DNA from: UMGS1889 sp900556055
GTDB taxonomy: Bacteria; Bacillota; Clostridia; Oscillospirales; Ruminococcaceae
Reading direction: 5' to 3'
Assembly: GCA_902463265.1 (NCBI GenBank)
Contig: CABQEV010000003.1
Location: 124,001-188,000 of the forward strand
DNA: 64,000 nucleotides
Made by a program: the position numbers and the translations under genes. Below, piece after piece: positions 16,750 to 25,271 of this stretch; position 1 is the first letter of the stretch; each line of letters opens with the position of its first letter. The notes beneath the pieces were generated by a model. That model was given only the letters and a program-made list of their open reading frames with translations, did no database searches and was not told the DNA's origin.

Positions 16750-17769
16750 ATGGATTTTTATCCCGATTATTATTCAAAGTTTAAATGCATAGCCTCGGAA
16801 TGCAGCGATAACTGCTGTATAGGCTGGGAAATAGATATTGACGATGCAACATATTTACATTATAAAAACTGCGGCGGTGAGTTTGAAAAGCGTGTTGCCG
16901 AATGTATACGTACAGATGAGGACGGTGTGCACAGCTTCATTCTTGATGAGCATGAACGATGTCCTTTTCTGAACGACAAAAATCTATGTGATGTCTACAT
17001 AAATCTTGGCAGCGATGCGCTCGGAAATATATGCACGGATCACCCGAGATTCCGCAATTTTCTGTCATTCGGCACGGAAACGGGCATAGGCTTATGCTGT
17101 GAAGCGGCGGCTGAAATAATCCTCGGCAGGCGAGGAAAATTTTCGCTTGACAGACCTGAACCGCAGTCGGAGGACGGCTTTGAAAATGCTGTTCTCGGGG
17201 TGAGAGGTGCGGCATTCCGCATATTGTCGGCTGACGGAGATGTGTTTGGTTCTCTGCGCAGGCTGTGTGCAACAGCAAAGCGGATACAGCCGCTGCTGGA
17301 TTGCGAACAGTATGATGAGGTATGCCGTATATGTGCGGAAAATACGCAGTCTGCGGATAATGAGCCGTCGTTTCCCGGTCTGTCGGATGATATGATAAAA
17401 ATGATGGGAACGCTCGAAAGTATATCTCCCGAGTGGGACGCGATGCTGGAGAAAATATCCCGTTACAATGGCGGATACAGCTTCGATGATGAAACAAATA
17501 TCCATATAAATGAGGAGCTGAAGCAGGCGGCGCAGTATTTTGTTTTCAGGCATTTTACAGAAGCGTGCGATGACGGTGAGATCATCTCAAAGGCGTATTT
17601 TGCTCACTTCGGCTGTGCGGTCATCTATGCATCGTGGTGTGCGGCAGGCTGCGGGTCGTTCAGAGAGCGGACAGATGCGGCAAAGCTGTTTTCAAAGCAG
17701 TTTGAATATTCCGAGGAAAACATGGGCGCAGTCTATGATTTCCTTTATGATACATACGCTGAGATGTAA
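16750..17769 (+). CDS. FliB-like Cys-rich protein (flagellin lysine-N-methylase family)
   Basis: A 339-aa protein whose N-terminus (YSKFKCIASECSDNCCIGW, then IDIDDATY) and later cysteines ('CPFLNDKNLCDVY', 'GNICTDHPRF', 'GIGLCCEAAAEIIL') match the FliB/YkgJ-like family annotated as flagellin lysine-N-methylase. The clustered Cys probably bind a metal or Fe-S centre. No flagellar or chemotaxis gene is in the window, and in non-motile Clostridia these proteins have no known substrate, so 'methylase' is a family name only. Start: AGGTGAT, matching the anti-SD, overlaps an ATG at 16744 and sits best before the ATG at 16750. Confidence 0.7.
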   Translation: MDFYPDYYSKFKCIASECSDNCCIGWEIDIDDATYLHYKNCGGEFEKRVAECIRTDEDGVHSFILDEHERCPFLNDKNLCDVYINLGSDALGNICTDHPRFRNFLSFGTETGIGLCCEAAAEIILGRRGKFSLDRPEPQSEDGFENAVLGVRGAAFRILSADGDVFGSLRRLCATAKRIQPLLDCEQYDEVCRICAENTQSADNEPSFPGLSDDMIKMMGTLESISPEWDAMLEKISRYNGGYSFDDETNIHINEELKQAAQYFVFRHFTEACDDGEIISKAYFAHFGCAVIYASWCAAGCGSFRERTDAAKLFSKQFEYSEENMGAVYDFLYDTYAEM

Positions 17770-17804
17770 AATTTATAGAAAATCGATAAAAGCTTGACTT
17801 CTAC

Positions 17805-17833
17805 TTGACAATTCTGATATTATAATATATACT
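17805..17833 (+). promoter_or_regulatory. Promoter of the repeat-rich surface protein
   Basis: TTGACA (17805-17810), 17 nt, TATACT (17828-17833). A second TTGACT at 17794 could pair with TATTAT, giving overlapping promoters. Confidence 0.7.
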
Positions 17834-17861
17834 ATATGTGAATGTATCAAGAGAAGAAAGG

Positions 17862-17905
17862 AAGTTATCGATGAAAAAATATTAAGTGTAATAACGGCAG
17901 CGGTG
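17862..17905 (+). other. Frameshifted start region of the surface protein gene
   Basis: A strong ribosome site (AAAGGAAG) precedes ATG at 17871, which reads M-K-K-Y-stop. One more A in the six-A tract (17874-17879) would join it to the long frame and give the signal peptide MKKILSVITAAVMIFCLM, ending at SFA. The downstream frame encodes that peptide (EKILSVITAAV...) without a start codon. Confidence 0.8.
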
Positions 17906-20887
17906 ATGATATTCTGTCTGATGCCGCCCGTAAGGTCGTTTGCGCTGGATAAGGTCAGTGCTGTTGAATATACCGTAAATGCGGATAATTCTGTCAGCAA
18001 AGCAGATGTGACCTTTTCGGCTGAAAAAATAGACGGATCATTTGATAATCTGAGCAGCGGCAATTATTATGTAAGCGGAAATGTTGTAATTTCCGGCAGA
18101 ATAGAGGTATCGGGAGATGTAAACCTTATCCTGACTGACGGCTGTTCGCTTACAGCAAAGAAAGGTATCCATCTTAAAGAGGGAAATTCTCTCACGATAT
18201 ACGGTCAGACAAACAGCACAGGCACTCTGACTGCGGAAATCTGTAATTATGTCCAAGCCGCAATAGGCGGAAATGACAAAGAAAATGCGGGAACTGTTCA
18301 AATACACGGCGGTAAAATTATAGCGCAGTATGATGCTGATTTGCTTAGAGTCTATGCCCCTTGTGGAGCGGCAATAGGCGGCGGAAATGAGGGAAACGGC
18401 GGAAATGTCACTGTTTTCGGCGGCACTGTTGATATTCAGCAGTGTGACACTGATACCGCGGGAATAGGCGGAGGATATAAAGGAAAAGGCGGTACAGTAA
18501 AAATATACGGCGGAGACATTACCGCAAGCAACGGCATAGGCGGAGGAAGGGACGGCGCTAACGGCGATCTTTACATTTACGGCGGAAATGTTAAAGCCAC
18601 AGCGCAGCTTCAGGGAGATGTCAGCGGCGGTAAGGTAACTGTTGCGGGCGGAGAGTTTAACATTACCGTAACAGAGCAATGGAGCGAAACTGCGTTGGTT
18701 GCCGACAGCGTAACGATAAGCGGAGGAAAGCTTACAGCTATCGGAAAAAATACGGGAATAAATTCCCCGTCCGTTACGATAAGCGGCGGAGAGCTTGAAG
18801 CATACGGAGAAAACGGTGCTCTTTCCTCAGAGCCTGCATTGTCGTCCGCTTATGATCCTGCCATACTTTTTGGCAAGGAGCGTTATCATGGCGGCACTTC
18901 GGCATACGGAGAGAAATATTTTTACGTTGAAAAAGGCAGTGATCACAAAGTAACATTTGATTACGGAAGCGGAAGGACAGAGATCTATACTATCCCCGCA
19001 ACAGGAAAGGTCAGCTGCCCTCCCCCTGAAAAATTGGTAGAAGCTTTTGTAATTTGGTATAGCGGTGATGAGCTTGCCGATTTCTCAAAGCTTTACACCG
19101 ATAACGTGACATTTACGGCTAAGTGGGAAAGTGTCACTGTAGTTGATTATATTAATGTTAATGGTGAGGACATTTGGACGGAGACAGCATATATCAAAGT
19201 ACCGCCCCTGTCATCTTCCGAATCGGATGTTTATTTGAATAGTGAGAGCAAAGACAATGGTTCTTATGGTATTTATGAAAATAAATTTGTATGTAATTAT
19301 TATTATGTAAAAGGCGATGTTGTAATAAACGGCAATTTGTATATTCCGTCATGGGATGTGCATCTGATCATTACAGACGGAAGTTCACTTACGGTTAATG
19401 GACGTGTAGTAGCAGACGGAGATTTTTGTGTATACGGACAAAAAGGCGGAACAGGAAAGCTTACTATAAATGCTGACAGTGATGAACCTGCGATTAATTT
19501 TTTGAGATTAGCAGGCGGAAATGCTGAGATAACAAACTTGAAAGGTCCTGCCGTTTCCGGATATACCTATGTTTTGGGCGGCAGTCTTACAGCAGAGAGC
19601 AAGAATAGTCCCGCAATTCGGTATGATGGCGGTTGTCTGATTTTTAATCATGGCAAGCTTATTGCCAAAAGCGGCATGGGTAAGGCTATTGATTATCCCG
19701 AAGGAAAAATAGGATTCAGGAACAAAAATATTTATTACGACATATACACAAGCTCCTCCGCAAACGGCTCGGGAAAGACAAAGCTTGCGGATATTTCGCA
19801 GCTTTACACAGCACTTGAAACCAGCGCATACGCCGAATTCAAGCCTATGTTCTGCAATCACAGCGCAAACACAAACACGACCTGCGAGGGCGCAGACTGC
19901 TCCGTTTGCGGTGAATATATAGCTCCTACAGGACATATCAAAGGCGATCCCGTAAGCGAAAACAGGACATTTGCAAGCTGCACCGAGGGCGGCTCTTATG
20001 ATGAAGTTATTTACTGCACAGCCTGCGGCAAGGAGATAAGCAGGGAAAACAAAACTATTGAACCTTCCGAGCATACAGCAGGCGATCCCGTTATCGAAAA
20101 TGAAGCGGCTGACGGAAGCTATGATGAGGTCATTTACTGTTCTGTCTGCAATACCGAGATGAGCAGAGAGAGAAAAACTTCCGAGCCTGCCGAACACGTT
20201 CATACCGAGGGTATGGCTGAGGTTATCACAATGCCGACATTCACTTCTGCGGGTTCGAGGGTGTTCAGGTGTACGATTTGCGGTGAGATTCTCAGGACTG
20301 AAATTATCCCGCCGATAACAACTGTTTTTACAACAGCAACAACATCTTCAGACAATGCATCTCAGGTAATTTACACCGAATTTCCCAAGCTTAAATATTC
20401 TGTCGAGATAACTGACGGAAAGGCGGTCATTTCTTGGAATGATATTGAAACTGCCGATAAATACGTGATCTATGCCGTAAGAAACGGCAAAACGACCGAA
20501 CTTGGCAAGACGGATAAGACATCATTTGAAACAAAACATGCAAGCGGAACAGGCTATCTTGTGAGATACATGAAAAACGGTGTTCTGTCACCCAAATCGA
20601 AGTCGATAAGTGAGGATATCATCTCAAATAAGCCAATAGTTGCGGCTGTTTCGGGCAATGACAGCGTAAATCTTTCATGGCAGGATATGGGTGCTGAAAA
20701 GTACAATATCTATAAATATGCTGACAAAAAGGCTGTCAAGATAGGTGAGGTAAAAGGAACATCTGTCAGGATAAAAGATCTCACTGCCGATACCGAGTAT
20801 AAGTTTATCGTGACTGCGGTAATTGACGGAGAAGAAACTGAAATGCTGGTCAGAGATATTGTGACGATCAGGACTGAAAAAATATAA
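17903..20887 (+). CDS. Large secreted Gly-rich-repeat protein with two C-terminal Fn3-like domains (native start frameshifted)
   Basis: The open frame gives 994 aa from a GTG. The true N-terminus most likely begins at 17871 with a one-base frameshift (see separate entry). Regions: remnant of a signal peptide ending at SFA; a beta-helix-like part with many 'GGNV/GGT..IYGG' and 'AAIGGG-NEGNGGNVTVFGG' repeats (about 60-300); a second block of the same kind (about 430-620); a Cys-rich segment with repeated 'GDPV.EN....SYDEVIYC..C..E.SRE.KT.EP.EH' units (about 670-790); and two Fn3-like domains (about 830-994, 'ISWNDIETADKYVIYA', 'LSWQDMGAEKYNIYK'). Similar architectures occur in gut Firmicutes surface proteins thought to contact carbohydrate or host material. 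No sortase motif or dockerin is present. As written, the gene may be silent or poorly exported. Confidence 0.75.
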   Translation: MMIFCLMPPVRSFALDKVSAVEYTVNADNSVSKADVTFSAEKIDGSFDNLSSGNYYVSGNVVISGRIEVSGDVNLILTDGCSLTAKKGIHLKEGNSLTIYGQTNSTGTLTAEICNYVQAAIGGNDKENAGTVQIHGGKIIAQYDADLLRVYAPCGAAIGGGNEGNGGNVTVFGGTVDIQQCDTDTAGIGGGYKGKGGTVKIYGGDITASNGIGGGRDGANGDLYIYGGNVKATAQLQGDVSGGKVTVAGGEFNITVTEQWSETALVADSVTISGGKLTAIGKNTGINSPSVTISGGELEAYGENGALSSEPALSSAYDPAILFGKERYHGGTSAYGEKYFYVEKGSDHKVTFDYGSGRTEIYTIPATGKVSCPPPEKLVEAFVIWYSGDELADFSKLYTDNVTFTAKWESVTVVDYINVNGEDIWTETAYIKVPPLSSSESDVYLNSESKDNGSYGIYENKFVCNYYYVKGDVVINGNLYIPSWDVHLIITDGSSLTVNGRVVADGDFCVYGQKGGTGKLTINADSDEPAINFLRLAGGNAEITNLKGPAVSGYTYVLGGSLTAESKNSPAIRYDGGCLIFNHGKLIAKSGMGKAIDYPEGKIGFRNKNIYYDIYTSSSANGSGKTKLADISQLYTALETSAYAEFKPMFCNHSANTNTTCEGADCSVCGEYIAPTGHIKGDPVSENRTFASCTEGGSYDEVIYCTACGKEISRENKTIEPSEHTAGDPVIENEAADGSYDEVIYCSVCNTEMSRERKTSEPAEHVHTEGMAEVITMPTFTSAGSRVFRCTICGEILRTEIIPPITTVFTTATTSSDNASQVIYTEFPKLKYSVEITDGKAVISWNDIETADKYVIYAVRNGKTTELGKTDKTSFETKHASGTGYLVRYMKNGVLSPKSKSISEDIISNKPIVAAVSGNDSVNLSWQDMGAEKYNIYKYADKKAVKIGEVKGTSVRIKDLTADTEYKFIVTAVIDGEETEMLVRDIVTIRTEKI

Positions 20888-20894
20888 GATAAGA

Positions 20895-20926
20895 GGCTGC
20901 TGCGGGAAACTGCGGCAGCTTTTTTC
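20895..20926 (+). terminator. Intrinsic terminator after the surface protein
   Basis: GCTGCTGC and GCGGCAGC (one G-U) form an 8-bp stem followed by six T. Confidence 0.85.
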
Positions 20927-20953
20927 AATGCTGTGAAAATTCATGGAAATCGC

Positions 20954-20982
20954 TTGAAATCGGCATATTGATATGATATAAT
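20954..20982 (+). promoter_or_regulatory. Promoter of tgt
   Basis: TTGAAA (20954-20959), 17 nt, TATAAT (20977-20982), about 36 nt before the ATG. Confidence 0.8.
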
Positions 20983-21018
20983 AATATAATATGCATTTCG
21001 GACGAAAGGATTGTTGGT

Positions 21019-22149
21019 ATGTACACACTTATAAAACAGGAAGGCAAGGCGAGACGCGGAAAATTCGAAACGGTTCACGGAACGTTCCAGACACCGTGCT
21101 TTATGAATGTCGGCACAGCTGCGGCTATCAAGGGCGGCATTTCTTCGATAGATCTCGTTGACCTTAAATGCCAGGTCGAGCTTTGCAACACTTATCATCT
21201 GCACGTACGTCCGTCGGACAAGGTGATAAAAGAGATGGGCGGTCTGCACAAATTCATGAACTGGCACAAGCCTATCCTTACGGACAGCGGCGGATTTCAG
21301 GTGTTTTCGCTGGCAAAGCTCCGTAAAATAAAGGAAGAGGGAGTTTATTTCAACTCTCACGTTGACGGCAGACGCATTTTCATGGGACCCGAGGAAAGCA
21401 TGCAGATACAGTCAAATCTCGGTTCGACCATTGCAATGGCATTTGATGAATGTGTTGAAAATCCCGCTAAATATGATTATGCAAAAAAATCCTGCGAACG
21501 TACGGTTAGATGGCTCGAAAGATGCAAGGCTGAGATGGAAAGGCTGAATTCACTGCCTGATACCATCAACAAGCATCAGCTGCTTTTCGGCATCAATCAG
21601 GGCTGTACATATGAGGATCTGCGTGTGCATCACATGGAGGAGATAGCAAAGCTGGATATGGACGGCTATGCTATCGGCGGTCTTGCTGTCGGCGAGCCTA
21701 CTGATGTAATGTACCGCATAATCGACGTTGTTGAGCCGGTCATGCCTGAGAATAAAATACGCTATCTTATGGGTGTTGGCACTCCGTCAAACATAATCGA
21801 AGGCGTTGCAAGGGGCGTTGACCTTTTTGACTGCGTAATGCCCAGCAGAAATGCACGCCATGCTACGATATTTACATGGAACGGCATAATGCACGCTACA
21901 AACAAATGCTACGAAACGGATCCCGGACCGCTTGACGAGGAATGTGACTGCCCGACCTGCCGCAATTTCTCACGTGCATATATCCGCCATCTTTTCAAGG
22001 CAAATGAGCAGCTTGCGGGAAGGCTTGCTGTTATGCATAATCTGTATTTTTACAACACGCTTATGGAGAGAATAAGAGATGCTCTCGATGAAGGAAAATT
22101 TGCGGAATTCCGTGCGGAATATTCTGAAAAACTGTCGCAGAGGCTTTGA
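21019..22149 (+). CDS. tgt: tRNA-guanine(34) transglycosylase
   Basis: Exchanges guanine-34 in tRNAs with GUN anticodons for preQ1 (queuosine pathway). 376 aa, full length. The catalytic regions are clear: 'TDSGGFQVFSLAKLRKI' (substrate pocket with Asp), 'GINQGCTYEDLR', 'GYAIGGLAVGEP', the nucleophile region 'GVDLFDCVMPSRNARHA', and the zinc site CDCPTC with the following Cys/His ('RNFSRAYIRHLF'). AAAGGA lies 8 nt before the ATG. A queH gene for the final step lies at 56.1 kb; no preQ1 synthesis genes are seen, so preQ1 or queuine could be salvaged or made elsewhere. Confidence 0.97.
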   Translation: MYTLIKQEGKARRGKFETVHGTFQTPCFMNVGTAAAIKGGISSIDLVDLKCQVELCNTYHLHVRPSDKVIKEMGGLHKFMNWHKPILTDSGGFQVFSLAKLRKIKEEGVYFNSHVDGRRIFMGPEESMQIQSNLGSTIAMAFDECVENPAKYDYAKKSCERTVRWLERCKAEMERLNSLPDTINKHQLLFGINQGCTYEDLRVHHMEEIAKLDMDGYAIGGLAVGEPTDVMYRIIDVVEPVMPENKIRYLMGVGTPSNIIEGVARGVDLFDCVMPSRNARHATIFTWNGIMHATNKCYETDPGPLDEECDCPTCRNFSRAYIRHLFKANEQLAGRLAVMHNLYFYNTLMERIRDALDEGKFAEFRAEYSEKLSQRL

Positions 22150-22246
22150 ATAAATGTGGAAGCGTATGCAATCGTCTGTTTATAAGTCATTAAATATTTA
22201 AAATTACATGCGGTATAATTCACAGGCACATGGTATAATGATGTGT

Positions 22247-22264
22247 AATACAGCGTGCTGTATT
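22247..22264. promoter_or_regulatory. Perfect 8+2+8 dyad upstream of the HAD phosphatase
   Basis: AATACAGC-GT-GCTGTATT. The two-base centre suits a protein-bound operator better than a hairpin. A TATAAT lies just upstream (22234-22239), which places the dyad at about +1. Confidence 0.4.
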
Positions 22265-22289
22265 GAAATAAAAAATGGAGCTGTTTGAA

Positions 22290-22946
22290 ATGAAAAAGCT
22301 GATTATTTTTGATCTGGACGGAACGCTTGTGAACTCTGTCGATGATCTTGCGGACGCTGCAAATGCGGCGCTTGAAGAGAACGGTTTTCCCCGCAGAACT
22401 ACGGACGAAATAAGACGCTTTGTGGGTAACGGAGTCGGCGTTCTGATAAAGCTTGCCGTCCCCGAGGGTGAATATAATGACGAAACTGCGGTTAAAATGA
22501 GAAAGAGCTTCGATGTTTATTACCGCGGACATTTTTCGGTAAAAACAAGGCCGTATGACGGTATCCCAGAGCTTATAAGTGAGCTGAAAAAGAAGGGGAT
22601 ACTGCTTGCAGTAGCTTCCAACAAGCCCGATGAGTTTACAAAGCTGATAGTTAAGACTTTCTTCGGGGATATGTTTGATGCTGTTCAGGGACAAACTGAT
22701 GAGATACCCAGAAAACCCGATGCCGCAGTAGTGCGCAAAATACTTGCAGATCTTGGCGTAACTGCCGAAGAGACTGTATTTGCGGGGGATTCCGATGTCG
22801 ATATACTTACGGCTAAGAATTCCGGCACGCTGTCAGTCGGATGCAGCTGGGGATTCAGACCGAGAAAGCTCCTTGAGGATACGGGTGCAGAGTATATTGC
22901 GGATAAACCGAGTGATATACTGAATATGGAATTTATTTCCAAGTGA
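22290..22946 (+). CDS. HAD-family hydrolase, phosphoglycolate phosphatase-like
   Basis: A 218-aa HAD subfamily IA phosphatase. Motif I is IIFDLDGTLVNS (nucleophile and acid/base Asp), motif II is VASNKPDEF, motif III Lys lies in 'RKPDAAVV', and motif IV is GDSDVDILTAKNSG. The helical cap lies between residues about 15 and 80. Closest to Gph/PgmB-like enzymes; the true substrate (2-phosphoglycolate, a sugar phosphate or pyrophosphate) cannot be told. The start at 22290 has GGAG 9 nt upstream; the earlier ATG at 22275 lacks a site. Follows tgt by about 140 nt with a possible separate promoter. Confidence 0.88.
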   Translation: MKKLIIFDLDGTLVNSVDDLADAANAALEENGFPRRTTDEIRRFVGNGVGVLIKLAVPEGEYNDETAVKMRKSFDVYYRGHFSVKTRPYDGIPELISELKKKGILLAVASNKPDEFTKLIVKTFFGDMFDAVQGQTDEIPRKPDAAVVRKILADLGVTAEETVFAGDSDVDILTAKNSGTLSVGCSWGFRPRKLLEDTGAEYIADKPSDILNMEFISK

Positions 22947-22962
22947 GTCAAACCTGCCGTGT

Positions 22963-22992
22963 TATGTGTGCCGGATTTTTTCGGCATACATA
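22963..22992 (+). other. Stem-loop between HAD phosphatase and acyl-CoA synthetase genes
   Basis: TATGTGTGCCG and CGGCATACATA pair over 11 bp (one G-U) with a T-rich 8-nt loop. No T-run follows the stem on the plus strand, so a terminator role is doubtful. Confidence 0.4.
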
Positions 22993-23030
22993 TGGGGAGA
23001 AAAACGGCTGTATGAAAGGATATTTTTATT

Positions 23031-24689
23031 ATGGTAGGAATTCATGAGAAGTATGTGACGGAAAAATACAATGCAGACGGCGAACTGACCGAATTAAAGA
23101 TCAACTGTCCCGACAATTATAATTTTGCTTACGATGTCATTGATGAGCTTGGACGCCGCTCTCCCGATAAGAAGGCTATAATCTGGATCGGAGAGGACGG
23201 AACAGAGAAGATCTTCACATATGCCGATCTCATGAGAGAATCAAACCGTGCAGCCAATATGTTCATTGCAAACGGTGTTAAAAAGGGCGACAAGGTGATA
23301 TGCATCCTGAAGCGTCACTATCAGTTCTGGATAATCACAATGGCACTCTGCAAGATAGGTGCTGTTCTTATCCCCGCAACAAATCAGCTGAAGAAAAAGG
23401 ATTATATCTACCGCTTCAAGGCTGCTGATGTTGATTATATTGTTGCAACAGCTGACGGAGATGTTGCTGAAAATGTTGAGGCTGCACTCACAGAATACGA
23501 TCTCCCAGGAAAGAAGTTTATCGTTCACGGAAACAGGGAAGGCTGGCTGAATTTTGACGATGAGTGCGCAAAGTACGGCGATTCCTTTGAGAGGATCGAG
23601 GGCAGCGCATACGATGATATGCTCCTCTACTTTACTTCCGGAACAACAGCATACCCTAAGATGGTAGTTCATAATCAGACATATACTCTTGCGCATATAA
23701 TCACCGCAAAGCACTGGCATCATATCGACGACCACAGCCTGCACCTGACCGTTTCCGAGACAGGCTGGGGCAAGTGCATGTGGGGCAAGATGTACGGTCA
23801 GTTCCTGATGGAAGCATGCATTTTTATCTACGATTTCGACCGCTTCAATGCGCATGACCTGCTCGTAAAGATGGAAACTTACAAGGTAAATTCCTTCTGC
23901 GCACCCCCGACTATCTATCGTTTCCTTGTTAAGGAAGGTATTGAAAATTACGATTTCTCGTCTCTCGAATATGCGACAACAGCAGGCGAGGCTCTGAACT
24001 TTGAGGTATATAAGAGATTCCTTGATTATACGGGACTCAAGCTGATGGAAGGCTTCGGTCAGACAGAGACTGTTCTCCTCGTTGCAAATCTTTTCGGCGC
24101 AAAGACAAAGCCCGGTTCTATGGGCCGTCCTGTTCCGCTGTTCGATATTGAGCTTATCAATGAGGACGGCAAGCCCTGTGAGGTCGGTGAGCCCGGTGAG
24201 ATCTGCATAAAGATGAACGGAACTCATCCTATCGGCGTGTTCGACAGATATTACAAGGACGAGGCTGCAACAGCAACAGCATTCAGAAACGGCTATTATC
24301 ATACCTGCGATACCGCATATAAGGACGAGGACGGTTTCTTCTGGTATGTGGGACGTACAGATGACGTTATCAAGTCTTCGGGATACAGAATAAGCCCGTT
24401 TGAGATAGAAAGCGTTCTCATGGAACATCCTGCGGTAAGAGAATGTGCCGTAACAGGCGTTCATGATGAGATCAGAGGAATTGTGGTAAAGGCAACGATC
24501 ATTCTGACATCGGAATACAGCGACAAGGGCGATGACGCACTTAAAAAGGACATTCAGACCTACGTAAAAAACAACACCGCACCTTATAAATATCCGAGAG
24601 TTATCGAATTCGTTGACGAACTGCCTAAGACGATAAGCGGCAAGATCAGACGAGTTGAGATCCGTCAGAAGGATAATGAAAACAAATAA
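23031..24689 (+). CDS. Acyl-CoA synthetase (AMP-forming), medium-chain/acetyl-CoA synthetase-like
   Basis: A 552-aa ANL-superfamily enzyme forming acyl-AMP then acyl-CoA. The P-loop is YFTSGTTAYPKMV (the usual Gly after TSGTT is Ala-Tyr here). Other landmarks: 'GEALNFEVYKRF', 'EGFGQTETVLL', 'YYHTCDTAYKDEDGFFWYVGRTDDVIKSSGYRISPFEIE' region split by normal spacing, and the catalytic Lys at 'KTISGKIRR'. It resembles the MACS group (butyrate/medium-chain acids) more than Acs, which is about 650 aa. Likely role: activation of short or branched fatty acids taken up from the rumen or gut. GAAAGGA lies 10 nt before the ATG; a strong terminator follows. Confidence 0.88.
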   Translation: MVGIHEKYVTEKYNADGELTELKINCPDNYNFAYDVIDELGRRSPDKKAIIWIGEDGTEKIFTYADLMRESNRAANMFIANGVKKGDKVICILKRHYQFWIITMALCKIGAVLIPATNQLKKKDYIYRFKAADVDYIVATADGDVAENVEAALTEYDLPGKKFIVHGNREGWLNFDDECAKYGDSFERIEGSAYDDMLLYFTSGTTAYPKMVVHNQTYTLAHIITAKHWHHIDDHSLHLTVSETGWGKCMWGKMYGQFLMEACIFIYDFDRFNAHDLLVKMETYKVNSFCAPPTIYRFLVKEGIENYDFSSLEYATTAGEALNFEVYKRFLDYTGLKLMEGFGQTETVLLVANLFGAKTKPGSMGRPVPLFDIELINEDGKPCEVGEPGEICIKMNGTHPIGVFDRYYKDEAATATAFRNGYYHTCDTAYKDEDGFFWYVGRTDDVIKSSGYRISPFEIESVLMEHPAVRECAVTGVHDEIRGIVVKATIILTSEYSDKGDDALKKDIQTYVKNNTAPYKYPRVIEFVDELPKTISGKIRRVEIRQKDNENK

Positions 24690-24712
24690 TTTCTTTTGAG
24701 GACATCATTTCA

Positions 24713-24746
24713 TGCCGCCGATTTTAACTGATCGGCGGCATTTTTT
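24713..24746 (+). terminator. Intrinsic terminator after the acyl-CoA synthetase
   Basis: A perfect 10-bp stem TGCCGCCGAT / ATCGGCGGCA followed by six T. Confidence 0.92.
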
Positions 24747-24757
24747 GGGGTGATAAT

Positions 24758-25261
24758 TTGAAAAAAGCGTCAAGGGTGATGTTTTACGGCTTCGAGTTTC
24801 TCTGCCTCGGTTTTATCGGCTGGCTTTATGAGATAATCGTAACGCTGATACTTCACGGCAGATATGAGGACAGGGGAATGCTTGATATCCCCGTTTGCCC
24901 GATCTACGGCTTTTGCGGATTTGTGCTGCTGTTTATGTTTCGAAAGGTGAAAAATCCGTTTTACATATTCTTTGGTGCGGCGGCTGCGGTCACGGTGATC
25001 GAATATGCGGCATCGTATGTGCTGGAAACGTGGTTTCATCTCTATCTTTGGGATTATTATGAGTGGGTGCTGAACCTGAACGGCAGAGTTTCTCTGATAA
25101 GCAGCATGATATTCGGCGGACTGGCATTGCTGCTGATAAAGGTGCTTCACCCGCTTTCCGATAAGATATGTGAGAAACTTCCGAATTGGGCATCATTTGC
25201 GGCAGGATTTTGTTCGGTGCTGCTGATAGTCGGCGATCTTGCGGCTGTTATAATGAGATAG
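24758..25261 (+). CDS. CmpB-like (putative ABC transporter permease family) integral membrane protein
   Basis: A 167-aa protein with four to five TMs. The N-terminal 'GFEFLCLGFIGWLYEI', the 'RGMLDIPVCPIYGFCG' loop and the acidic-aromatic patches match the ABC_trans_CmpB (DUF1113) family, common in Clostridia. That name is by tradition; no ABC ATPase is nearby and the activity is unknown. The start is a TTG with GGGGTGAT just upstream. It begins directly after the terminator of the acyl-CoA synthetase and ends 10 nt before the next gene, with which it should be cotranscribed. Confidence 0.72.
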   Translation: MKKASRVMFYGFEFLCLGFIGWLYEIIVTLILHGRYEDRGMLDIPVCPIYGFCGFVLLFMFRKVKNPFYIFFGAAAAVTVIEYAASYVLETWFHLYLWDYYEWVLNLNGRVSLISSMIFGGLALLLIKVLHPLSDKICEKLPNWASFAAGFCSVLLIVGDLAAVIMR

Positions 25262-25271
25262 GGGTGGGAAT

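Noticed and set aside
20675..21360. Small minus-strand frames at the surface protein-tgt junction
   Set aside because: They span a terminator, a promoter and the start of tgt; no codon or start support.
22963..22992. Terminator after the HAD phosphatase
   Set aside because: The stem is good but the T-run is in the loop, not after the stem; kept only as a stem-loop.
23241..24464. A 407-codon open frame on the minus strand across the acyl-CoA synthetase
   Set aside because: It mirrors a clearly conserved coding gene, has no family features and no ribosome site; a shadow frame.
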